In this document: positions 1-5,389 of the stretch, piece by piece
Layout of the letters: every line of letters starts with the position of its first letter
Position numbering within the stretch: the stretch's first letter is position 1
Assembly (NCBI GenBank): GCA_937880795.1
Contig: CALGRQ010000189.1
Span: forward strand, 1-5,389
From: an uncultured Dyadobacter sp.
GTDB lineage: Bacteria > Bacteroidota > Bacteroidia > Cytophagales > Spirosomataceae
Length of the DNA stretch: 5,389 nt
Direction: 5' to 3'
Notes under the pieces: generated by a model
Told to the model about the DNA's origin: nothing
Database searches by the model: none
Seen by the model: the letters and a program-made list of their open reading frames with translations, nothing else
Made by a program: the position numbers and the translations under genes

Positions 1-1
1 G

Positions 2-343
2 ATTCTCTTCCTAAAACGGGAGTATCTGGAAAAAACCGAAGCATTCTATGCAAAACATGGCGGAAGCACTGTAATTATGGCGCGTTTTATTCCGATCGTA
101 CGCACCGTAGCACCTTTTGTGGCCGGTGCAGGTAGCATGGTTTATTCAAAATACATTACTTTTTGCATCATAGGAGCCTTGTTATGGGTACCATCTCTAA
201 CCCTACTGGGCTATTTCTTCGGAAATATGGAGATCGTTAAAAATAATTTCGAACTGGTTGTATTCGGGATTATCGGTTTCTCATTATTACCTATGGTGAT
301 TGGTTATTTGAAAAGCAAGTTTGCCAAGCCAAGCGCAGCTTAA
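2..343 (+). CDS. DedA family membrane protein, C-terminal part (5' end outside window)
   Basis: The frame is open from the window edge and gives 113 residues before TAA. No start is chosen, because the gene clearly begins upstream: the internal ATG at 77 lies inside a conserved motif. The signature is ARFIPIVRT at visible residues 27-35, followed by APFVAGAGSM, GALLW and GYFFGN, which is the C-terminal core of DedA/SNARE-associated proteins. The two arginines of that motif, six residues apart, match the pair shown to be essential in E. coli YqjA/YghB. Two hydrophobic segments follow, at about residues 51-75 and 83-104, with a short basic tail (KSKFAKPSAA). The family sits in the inner membrane and is linked to proton-motive-force-dependent transport or lipid (undecaprenyl phosphate or phosphatidylethanolamine) flipping. 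Which substrate this member handles cannot be told. It converges on guaB and shares a terminator with it. Family assignment is confident; function is open. Confidence 0.93.
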   Translation: MLFLKREYLEKTEAFYAKHGGSTVIMARFIPIVRTVAPFVAGAGSMVYSKYITFCIIGALLWVPSLTLLGYFFGNMEIVKNNFELVVFGIIGFSLLPMVIGYLKSKFAKPSAA

Positions 344-364
344 TGTAAGCTCAACGGTATATAC

Positions 365-400
365 AAAAAATGCCTGACGGGATCCCGCCAGGCATTTTTT
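365..400. terminator. Bidirectional intrinsic terminator between dedA-like gene and guaB
   Basis: An A6 tract (365-370), an 11-bp GC-rich stem (371-381 with 384-394, closed by a GATC loop) and a T6 tract (395-400) form a symmetric terminator 21 bases after the DedA stop and 25 bases after the guaB stop. In the plus-strand RNA the stem has one A-C mismatch (377/388). In the guaB transcript the same position becomes a G-U wobble, so the hairpin is continuous in the guaB direction. This is read directly from the sequence; activity is inferred. Confidence 0.9.
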
Positions 401-425
401 ATATATATTATTCGGTATTGACAAC

Positions 426-1859
426 TTATGATTTAGAGCTATAATTAGGAGCTTCTTTCTGAATCATGATATCGTGAGGATGACTTTCTTTAACACCGGC
501 AGAAGTTATTTTTACAAACTCTGCATTCTGTAAAGCAGCTATATCGCCGGCACCACAGTAGCCCATGCCTGCCTTTAAGCCACCCACCATTTGATATACA
601 ATTTCGGATACACTTCCCTTAAATGGGACCCTTCCAACGATACCTTCCGGAACCAGTTTTTTTACATCATCTTCTGCATCTTGAAAATAACGGTCTTTTG
701 ACCCCTCACCCATGGCCTCAACCGAGCCCATACCTCGATAGGACTTAAATTTTCGACCTTCGTAGATAACGATTTCTCCGGGAGCTTCATCACTACCTGC
801 CAGCATCGATCCAATCATGATTGTACTAGTACCTCCGTCAGCAATAACGGGTACGCCTGTTCCTTTCAGTGCCTGCGCAGCCCACATCACAGCCGTTAGC
901 TGGGGTACTCCAATTCCAGCAATAATGCGTGTGGTACAAATACTGCCGGGACCAACACCCACTTTCACAGCATCCGCTCCCGCTTCTGCCAGGGCAATCG
1001 CCGCTTGGCCTGTCGCAATGTTTCCTGCAATGACATCCAATTGAGGAAAACGGTCCTTTACCGAACGTAGGGCTTCTATGACCCCTTTGGAATGCCCGTG
1101 AGCCGTATCCAGGCTAACCACATCCACACCTGCTTTCACCAGCGCCTCAACTCTTTTCAACAAGTCGGGGGTTACACCAACCGCCGCTCCTACTCTAAGT
1201 CTACCATACTGATCCTTGCATGAATTAGGATGCGACTTTCGTTTAAGTATGTCCTTATATGTAATAAGTCCCGTGAGTTTATATTCCTTATCAACAATCG
1301 GTAATTTTTCGATTTTGTATTCTTGAAGAATTCTCTCGGCATCTTCCATAGACAACCCCTCAGAAGCAGTAATGAGATTTTCCTTTGTCATAATCTCTGT
1401 CACCGGCTTAGACAACTCTCTTTCAAACCGCAAGTCGCGGTTGGTGAGAATACCAATAAGTTTACCAGTTTGATCTAAAACAGGAATACCTCCAATTTTA
1501 TATTCCCGCATGATCTGATGCGCATCCCCCAAAGTAGCCTGATCCGACAATGTGATAGGATCCAGGATCATACCGCTTTCGGAGCGTTTTACTTTACGGA
1601 CCTGATCAGCCTGGGCCTCAATACTCATGTTTTTATGAATGATACCAATCCCCCCTTCCTGAGCCATAGCAATCGCCAATTCAAATTCGGTTACTGTATC
1701 CATAGCAGCCGAAACCAGCGGAATATTGAGCTCAATGTTACGTGTAAGCTTAGTTTTTGTTGATGTGTGACGTGGCAATATTTCTGAATAACCGGGAATC
1801 AGCAATACGTCGTCGTAGGTGAGTGCCTCAAAGAGACTTGGGGATGGGGATGTGCTCAT
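426..1859 (-). CDS. guaB: IMP dehydrogenase with a ~14-residue internal in-frame deletion
   Basis: The family enzyme oxidises IMP to XMP with NAD+, the first committed step of GMP synthesis, in the cytoplasm. The 477-residue protein shows the N-terminal TYDDVLLIPGYSEILP motif (14-29), a CBS pair at about 95-150 and 154-210, GNIATGQAA after the second barrel half begins (279-287), the catalytic loop GPGSICTTR with Cys308, DGG (341-343), MIGSMLAG (348-355), YRGMGS (374-379), the flap Arg390-Tyr391, and KLVPEGIVGRVPFKG (401-415). The defect is between DGG and MIGS: only TSTI is present, where the family has about 18 residues of the form IRxSGDIxKALAAGAxxV. Adding these back gives about 491 residues, the usual length. 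All other motifs are intact and the frame is open. The missing piece supplies a barrel helix next to the IMP phosphate site, so activity is doubtful if the deletion is real. The ATG at 1859 has no Shine-Dalgarno sequence. The gene is likely transcribed from its own promoter. Confidence 0.96.
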   Translation of the reverse strand: MSTSPSPSLFEALTYDDVLLIPGYSEILPRHTSTKTKLTRNIELNIPLVSAAMDTVTEFELAIAMAQEGGIGIIHKNMSIEAQADQVRKVKRSESGMILDPITLSDQATLGDAHQIMREYKIGGIPVLDQTGKLIGILTNRDLRFERELSKPVTEIMTKENLITASEGLSMEDAERILQEYKIEKLPIVDKEYKLTGLITYKDILKRKSHPNSCKDQYGRLRVGAAVGVTPDLLKRVEALVKAGVDVVSLDTAHGHSKGVIEALRSVKDRFPQLDVIAGNIATGQAAIALAEAGADAVKVGVGPGSICTTRIIAGIGVPQLTAVMWAAQALKGTGVPVIADGGTSTIMIGSMLAGSDEAPGEIVIYEGRKFKSYRGMGSVEAMGEGSKDRYFQDAEDDVKKLVPEGIVGRVPFKGSVSEIVYQMVGGLKAGMGYCGAGDIAALQNAEFVKITSAGVKESHPHDIMIQKEAPNYSSKS

Positions 1860-1860
1860 A

Positions 1861-1883
1861 GCAAATAATTTATAGTTATTTGC
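1861..1883. promoter_or_regulatory. Inverted repeat just before guaB start (operator or leader hairpin candidate)
   Basis: Perfect 8-bp arms GCAAATAA (1861-1868) and TTATTTGC (1876-1883) flank a 7-base spacer, one base before the guaB ATG. If transcription starts just after the box at 1888-1895, the repeat covers the start point and nearly the whole short leader. It could be an operator or a 5' hairpin over the ribosome binding region. The region is AT-rich, so chance is possible. Confidence 0.4.
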
Positions 1884-1887
1884 CAGA

Positions 1888-1895
1888 CAAAATTA
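1888..1895 (-). promoter_or_regulatory. Candidate Bacteroidota-type -7 box for guaB
   Basis: On the minus strand this reads TAATTTTG, an exact fit to the Bacteroidota -7 consensus TAnnTTTG. It lies 28 bases before the guaB ATG. The expected upstream TTTG is not perfect: ATTG occurs at 1918-1921, about 22 bases away, slightly far from the usual distance. It would give guaB a very short leader. The match is seen; promoter activity is inferred. Confidence 0.4.
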
Positions 1896-1930
1896 AGAAG
1901 AAGTTTTGGAGATATTACAATTTCAAGAGA

Positions 1931-1971
1931 ATCCATATAGTACATTTCCTGAATCAAGGTACTATATGGAT
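1931..1971. repeat. 13-bp perfect inverted repeat between gldE and guaB
   Basis: ATCCATATAGTAC (1931-1943) and GTACTATATGGAT (1959-1971) are exact reverse complements, separated by 15 bases. The repeat lies 34 bases downstream of the native gldE stop (2006) and upstream of the candidate guaB promoter. The RNA hairpin on the minus strand is followed by TCTCTTGAAATTG, not a run of U, so it does not look like a standard intrinsic terminator. It could stabilise the gldE 3' end, be a factor-dependent stop, or be a protein-binding site. Confidence 0.6.
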
Positions 1972-2005
1972 CAATATTAAGAGGACTTACCGTCTTAAAT
2001 TACGC

Positions 2006-2143
2006 CTAAGAAACCAATACTCTAACCTTCTTAATACGCTTTTTATCAGCCGATTGCACTTTAAAAGTTATATCACGGTGTGTAGCAATTTCTCCGGTGC
2101 GAGGTAATCGTGAAAATAACTCCAATAATAATCCGGCCAAAGA
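2006..2143 (-). pseudogene. Out-of-frame native C-terminus of gldE
   Basis: In the frame offset from the main gldE reading frame, these bases encode 45 residues beginning SLAGLLLELFSRLPRTGE and ending KKRIKKVRVLVS, then TAG at 2006. This is the expected C-terminal end of CorC/GldE proteins (EVRG-x-SLAGLLLE, then an ITFKV-x-S-x-D-x-KRI-x-KV segment). It follows straight after EVRGS of the main frame, so it is the gene's own tail displaced by a frameshift within about 2139-2153. Relative to the upstream frame, one base is missing (or a net equivalent, such as four missing). Confidence 0.9.
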
Positions 2144-3366
2144 CTGCTTCCCCGAACCTCATCAAAATAATCTATTTCAAGGTCTAGAATTCGGCAAAGA
2201 TCGTTAATGAGCACTTTCCCCTCGAATACAAAAGTTTTTTCATCTACCTGGGTATAGTTCACTTCATCATCCTCATCATATTCATCATTAATATCCCCAA
2301 AAATTTCCTCAATAATATCTTCCAGGGTAATCAATCCACTTGTACCTCCATACTCATCCACCACAATGGCCATATGAACCCTCCGATTTTGAAAATCCTT
2401 CATCAGGTCATCCAACCTTTTACTTTCAGGAATGAAGTATACGGGGCGAATCAATTTCTGCCACTTAAAATGTTCATCCAAATTGAGGTGCGGAAGTAAG
2501 TCTTTTACATTGAGTATACCCTCCACATGATCAAGATCATCTCTAAAAACGGGAACCCTCGAATAGCCCGATTTATTGATCTTGTCCATCAACTCATGAA
2601 AATTCAGTTCAATGTCAAATGCCGTAATATGCAACCTGGCTTGCATGGCCTTTTTTGCATTGGTTTGCCTGAAATTCGCCAGACCACGCAGCAAATCAGT
2701 TTCCTCTTCACTTTCGGCAATCGCCTCCAAGCGCTCCGTTGACAGCTCCGAACCTTCTGGCGTGAGAATCCCAAAAGCATAACCCAACTTCATCACCGGT
2801 TTGGTTAATGGCTCACAAATCTTCACCAGCACCTTGGTAGCTCCCGCAATTTTCGGAATAAATTCAAGCGCTTTTCGTGCGCTGTTGAACCGAACAATAA
2901 CATCCAGCCAAATCCATATACACAAGGCGGCAATGGCAGTCCATTTTACAATCGTTAACTCCTCTCCCGACAAGTAAAACCATATAAGCCTAGCGGCTAA
3001 AAGGACGCCAAGTAAAGTTACAGTACGCTGTATAAGCGATAAAGTTAGTTGCTGAACCCGATTAGGAATGATATACACCGGATCTGTTTTTCTATCCCAA
3101 GGATTTTCGAGGATTCCAGCCGCCGAATATGCCGCTCTTATACCCGAAAAAAATAATGAGAGTGCGAAGAGGAAGATAATGGTACTCAGATCATATATCA
3201 GATATTTATCAATCGGAATCTCAATGCCTGCAATGAGTGGAAATGCGGCACGAAAAGGATTATATTTTCTCCCGGCAGATTCGACTGCATGTGTTAAGTT
3301 CTGGGGAAATTCTATCCCCTCATGCTTTCGGGGAAGAGGATCGTCACTGTCTTTTTTTTCTTTCAC
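2068..3366 (-). CDS. gldE: GldE-like CorC/CNNM membrane protein, frameshifted near the 3' end
   Basis: As read, the protein has 432 residues: a hydrophilic N-terminus (1-50), a divergent DUF21 membrane domain with hydrophobic segments at about 56-75, 108-132 and 137-157, a CBS pair (about 235-355) with NKSGYSRVPVFRDD (264-277), GILNVKDLLPHL (283-294) and HMAIVVDEYGGTSGLITLED (331-350), then an acidic stretch and the start of the CorC_HlyC domain (FVFEGKVLINDLCRILDL, 379-396). From residue 408 the frame is wrong: the last 24 or so residues (LWPDYYWSYF onward) are not family-like, and the proper tail lies in the next frame to 2006, giving about 453 residues if repaired. GldE supports gliding motility and type IX secretion in Bacteroidota, and ssb-gldE proximity is common there. 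DUF21 residues for ion handling look replaced (see findings). The start is a GTG at 3366, just after an in-frame TAG, with no Shine-Dalgarno sequence; no convincing later start was found. A general CorC-like Mg/Co transporter is the alternative name. Confidence 0.85.
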   Translation of the reverse strand: MKEKKDSDDPLPRKHEGIEFPQNLTHAVESAGRKYNPFRAAFPLIAGIEIPIDKYLIYDLSTIIFLFALSLFFSGIRAAYSAAGILENPWDRKTDPVYIIPNRVQQLTLSLIQRTVTLLGVLLAARLIWFYLSGEELTIVKWTAIAALCIWIWLDVIVRFNSARKALEFIPKIAGATKVLVKICEPLTKPVMKLGYAFGILTPEGSELSTERLEAIAESEEETDLLRGLANFRQTNAKKAMQARLHITAFDIELNFHELMDKINKSGYSRVPVFRDDLDHVEGILNVKDLLPHLNLDEHFKWQKLIRPVYFIPESKRLDDLMKDFQNRRVHMAIVVDEYGGTSGLITLEDIIEEIFGDINDEYDEDDEVNYTQVDEKTFVFEGKVLINDLCRILDLEIDYFDEVRGSSLWPDYYWSYFHDYLAPEKLLHTVI

Positions 3367-3536
3367 TGAAAGTAAGAAAACGTTCTAAATTGACCTTTAC
3401 TACTATAAATATAGGTATTCAAAGTATACAAAACTTCGAAACCAGTAGAATAGGTTCAAAAAACTCATAATTCTTGCTCACTTTGGTATACACCAAAATT
3501 TTAAACCAACCCTTCCTTAACAGAAAGTAGCTTTTT

Positions 3537-4145
3537 TTAGTTACTCTTTTTTTTCTTTCTCGGTTTGCATTCTTTACAGAATTCAGCCAACGTGCTAATT
3601 TCATCAAGAATCTCTTTATGTTGTTCCGCCAACCGGGCCTCAGCCATTCCTAAGTTTGTCAATTGACTTAGATCCGAAACTTTAACTGTATACTCCTCCA
3701 TAACCTGATCGTATAGGATCTGATAAAAACCGGGATCTGAAAATGCCTTTTTATTTTCAAACATCGACTTCCGGAATTTACGTGCATAGAGTTCCAGTAG
3801 GTCAAACTGAGTCTGCGCAAAATTGATCAACTTGTTTTCAGTTGCTGAGTCTGGTGCGATAATAAAAGAGGCTGTCCTGTTAAAAGTGGTTGATACTTTC
3901 GAATTGAAATTTTTAGTCAACATAAACTCGTAATTGCTCATATGATACGAGAAGTTGATGGTACTCGCCGCATGAACAGTAAACACTTCACCGGATACGT
4001 ATGCTTTCGTTCCCATGAAATCAGACTTCTTCAATGTATATTCTGGCGACCAGTCAAATATATTCTGTCCCAAAACAGGGCCAGTTGCATAAAGGAAAAA
4101 TAGGCAAATAAGAAGGGGTATGAGCTTGTATTCCAATAATTTCAT
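3537..4145 (-). CDS. Secreted DUF922-like protein lacking the HExxH zinc motif
   Basis: The chosen ATG at 4145 gives 202 residues that open with a good signal peptide (MKLLEYKLIP, then LLICLFFLYATGPVLG and Gln at the likely cleavage point). A GTG four codons upstream (4157) is also open. No Shine-Dalgarno sequence is visible at either. Numbered from that GTG, the mature part shows DWSPEYTLKKSDFMG (35-49), resembling the W-x-LxWxDF-G opening of DUF922 proteins, and FAQTQFDLLELYARKFRK (113-130), which lines up with the family's HEQxHFDIxELYARKLRK. The fold signature is kept, but both histidines and the glutamate of HExxH are absent (Phe, Ala and Gln instead), so peptidase activity is unlikely. 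The C-terminus ends in FCKEC followed by a very basic tail (KPRKKKKSN). It is expected in the periplasm or outside the cell. Its position between ssb and gldE is not the usual arrangement I know. DUF922 membership rests on motif memory only. Confidence 0.75.
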   Translation of the reverse strand: MKLLEYKLIPLLICLFFLYATGPVLGQNIFDWSPEYTLKKSDFMGTKAYVSGEVFTVHAASTINFSYHMSNYEFMLTKNFNSKVSTTFNRTASFIIAPDSATENKLINFAQTQFDLLELYARKFRKSMFENKKAFSDPGFYQILYDQVMEEYTVKVSDLSQLTNLGMAEARLAEQHKEILDEISTLAEFCKECKPRKKKKSN

Positions 4146-4193
4146 CACGTTTACCACATTAAGAGAAGGAAATAGATAATGTCCTATAAATAG

Positions 4194-4228
4194 AATCGCT
4201 GCTTATGCGATCCACACAAGCAGCGATT
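4194..4228. terminator. Hairpin downstream of ssb (probable terminator)
   Basis: AATCGCTGCTT (4194-4204) and AAGCAGCGATT (4218-4228) form an 11-bp perfect stem with a 13-base loop, starting 24 bases past the ssb stop. On the minus strand it is preceded by five A and followed by CTATTTATAG, only a moderate U-run. In the opposite direction a T5 tract (4227-4231) follows directly. It most likely ends or weakens the ssb transcript. No promoter box was seen before the next gene, so partial read-through is plausible. Confidence 0.65.
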
Positions 4229-4251
4229 TTTATATAGGTCAATTAAAAAAA

Positions 4252-4731
4252 TCAGAACGGCAAATCATCGTCGTCGTTTCCGGCCGCCATCGATGGGGGT
4301 ACTGGATTATCCATTCTTGGCGTTTGAGCCGGGCGGGGAGCAGCCGATTGTCCGTAAGGTTGCCCCTGATTGCTCTCACCTCCTCCGGCTCCACCGGAAG
4401 GTCCTCCCAACAAAGTCATGCTATTGGCACGAATTGTAACCCCAGACCGCTGCTGACCTTCTTTATCCGTCCAATTATCGGTACGAATACGTCCCTCGAT
4501 ATAAACCTGATTACCTTTCCTAAGATATTTTTCGGCTACTTTCGCCAAGCCTTCCCACAGTTCAATTCTGTGCCACTCGGTATTATCCACCCGTTCCCCA
4601 TTTTTATTCGTATAGCTTTCGGTTGTAGCAATGTTGAACTTTGCCACAGCTGAGCCGCTTTCCAAATACCTCACTTCGGGGTCACTTCCCAAATTACCTA
4701 TCAAAATTACCTTATTAACACTTCCAGCCAT
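4252..4731 (-). CDS. ssb: Single-stranded DNA-binding protein
   Basis: A complete 159-residue bacterial SSB, which coats single-stranded DNA as a tetramer during replication, repair and recombination. The N-terminal OB-fold spans about residues 1-110, with SVNKVILIGNLGSDPEVRY (4-22), the TEWHRIELW strand (51-59), and KYLRKGNQVYIEGRIRT (68-84) followed by DNW. A Gly/Gln/Pro-rich disordered linker follows (about 110-150), ending in the acidic tip DDDDLPF, which binds partner proteins such as exonuclease I, RecO and PriA in the family. Length and motifs are normal, with nothing missing. The ATG at 4731 is the natural start, since conserved sequence begins within the first residues; no clear Shine-Dalgarno sequence precedes it. 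It lies 67 bases after the oxidoreductase gene, and a hairpin follows it. In Bacteroidota ssb commonly sits near gldE, as here, with one gene in between. Confidence 0.98.
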   Translation of the reverse strand: MAGSVNKVILIGNLGSDPEVRYLESGSAVAKFNIATTESYTNKNGERVDNTEWHRIELWEGLAKVAEKYLRKGNQVYIEGRIRTDNWTDKEGQQRSGVTIRANSMTLLGGPSGGAGGGESNQGQPYGQSAAPRPAQTPRMDNPVPPSMAAGNDDDDLPF

Positions 4732-4798
4732 GATTCTCTATTTATTTGATCTCTTTATATTTCAGACTTAAATATAACAGATATCGATGAATATTTTT

Positions 4799-5389
4799 CT
4801 AAACATCCTGTTCCGTAATTTTACCCGTATTCTTGTTTTTTAATATCAATTTATGTCTCCCATCGTGCGTAACCTCCTTTTTAATCAGGTAATTATTTTC
4901 GTCGTAATCAATATAATTTGATGGTTTTACGACACCTTCTTGTCCCCGCCAGACGGGCAACTCCACTGGCTCCCACAGTTTGGTTTTGGCCGACTTATAC
5001 GCTGCATCGATAATTGCATTCACCACATATCCGTCGTAGAATGTCTCCAAAGGCTCTTTACCTTGCTCTGCTGCATTAAACATATCGGTAAACATATGGT
5101 TATAACCCAATTCATTCACCTCGTCCCCAACAGGAAACAGCCAGCCACTTTTACTCTCAGCCTTTTCGGCAACATAGTCTCCACCACTACCGGAAGTATA
5201 CATCTCGAACCCAGTTCGCAAAAAATTATTAATCCAGATAGTCCCCTCAGTTCCCATTACCTCATCCCGCAAATCCATTCCGCCCCGAAAAGTCCAACTT
5301 ACTTCAAATTGCCCAATGGCGCCATTTTCATATTTGACCAATGCAATCGCATGATCCTCCGCATCAATCGGTTTCACCTGGGTATCGGC
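4799..5389 (-). CDS. Gfo/Idh/MocA family oxidoreductase, C-terminal part (5' end outside window)
   Basis: The frame is open from the right edge and gives 196 residues before TAG, so the start and the whole N-terminal Rossmann NAD(P)-binding domain are missing from the window. What is seen is the C-terminal alpha/beta domain: EDHAIALVKYENGAIGQFE, SWTFRGGMDLRDEVMGTEGT, then a sheet strand (TIWINNFLR), NHMFTDMFNAAEQGKEPLET and the helix YDGYVVNAIIDAAYKSAKT. These are typical of sugar, inositol or related polyol dehydrogenases of this superfamily. The substrate cannot be deduced without the N-terminal half and its catalytic EKP lysine. After the usual end near WEPVELPVW comes an extra tail of about 50 residues that is rich in charged residues (many Lys, Asp, Glu). 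It shares a strand with ssb, but nothing suggests a functional link. Confidence 0.9.
   Translation of the reverse strand, partial: ADTQVKPIDAEDHAIALVKYENGAIGQFEVSWTFRGGMDLRDEVMGTEGTIWINNFLRTGFEMYTSGSGGDYVAEKAESKSGWLFPVGDEVNELGYNHMFTDMFNAAEQGKEPLETFYDGYVVNAIIDAAYKSAKTKLWEPVELPVWRGQEGVVKPSNYIDYDENNYLIKKEVTHDGRHKLILKNKNTGKITEQDV

Noticed and set aside
817..1044. Plus-strand open frame of 75 codons inside guaB
   Set aside because: It is antisense to strongly conserved IMP dehydrogenase codons and has no family-like motifs.
1518..1763. Plus-strand open frame of 81 codons inside guaB
   Set aside because: Antisense shadow of the guaB CBS and N-terminal region, with no start signal.
1880..2107. Plus-strand open frame of 75 codons across the gldE-guaB gap
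   Set aside because: It covers the inverted repeat and the displaced gldE tail on the other strand. Its composition is low-complexity, rich in Lys, Arg and Ile, and there is no recognisable domain.
3068..3470. Two overlapping plus-strand frames at the gldE 5' end
   Set aside because: Both are shadows of the gldE membrane-domain codons, and neither resembles a protein family.
3482..3497. Small inverted repeat TTTGGT/ACCAAA upstream of gldE
   Set aside because: The stem is only 6 bp, AT-rich and without a T-run after it on the minus strand, so it was too weak to call a terminator or operator.
3419..3607. Minus-strand 62-codon frame between gldE and the secreted-protein gene
   Set aside because: It overlaps the 3' end of the DUF922-like gene in another frame and has a Lys/Arg/Phe-rich sequence typical of AT-rich spacer DNA.
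4324..4653. Plus-strand open frame of 109 codons inside ssb
   Set aside because: Antisense to the well-conserved SSB OB-fold and its Gly-rich linker; a product of codon bias.
4756..4776. TATATTT/AAATATA inverted repeat before ssb
   Set aside because: A 7-bp repeat made only of A and T in AT-rich spacer is expected by chance, and no exact TAnnTTTG box accompanies it.

Overview
The window looks like a chromosomal, housekeeping segment from a member of the Bacteroidota in the broad sense, possibly a Balneolales- or Rhodothermia-like lineage. The phylum call rests on four things: a GldE-type CorC/CNNM protein close to ssb on the same strand, a DUF922-like secreted protein, starts with no Shine-Dalgarno sequence, and a TAnnTTTG-type promoter box before guaB. 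The finer placement is a guess. No RNA genes, insertion sequences, CRISPR arrays or phage genes are visible.

Layout from left to right: the plus strand carries the C-terminal 113 codons of a DedA-family membrane protein. It converges on a minus-strand block across a compact bidirectional terminator (365-400). The minus-strand block, in transcription order from the right edge, is: the C-terminal part of a Gfo/Idh/MocA oxidoreductase (cut by the window edge), ssb, a small secreted DUF922-like protein, a GldE/CorC-like membrane protein, and guaB (IMP dehydrogenase). Gaps between genes are 67 to about 170 bases, so these are neighbours on one strand with several likely transcription units, not a tight operon. 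There is a hairpin after ssb, a 13-bp inverted repeat after gldE, and a separate candidate promoter and operator-like repeat before guaB.

I do not see a new multi-gene system here. What stands out is damage or divergence in three adjacent genes. guaB lacks about 14 codons, in frame, straight after the IMP-binding DGG motif, exactly where a TIM-barrel helix should be. gldE has a frameshift near its 3' end, and its proper C-terminus (45 codons) is intact in the next frame down to a stop at 2006. The DUF922-like protein keeps the family fold signature but has lost the HExxH zinc motif. The first two could be real mutations or assembly errors in an otherwise ordinary region. The third looks like genuine divergence.
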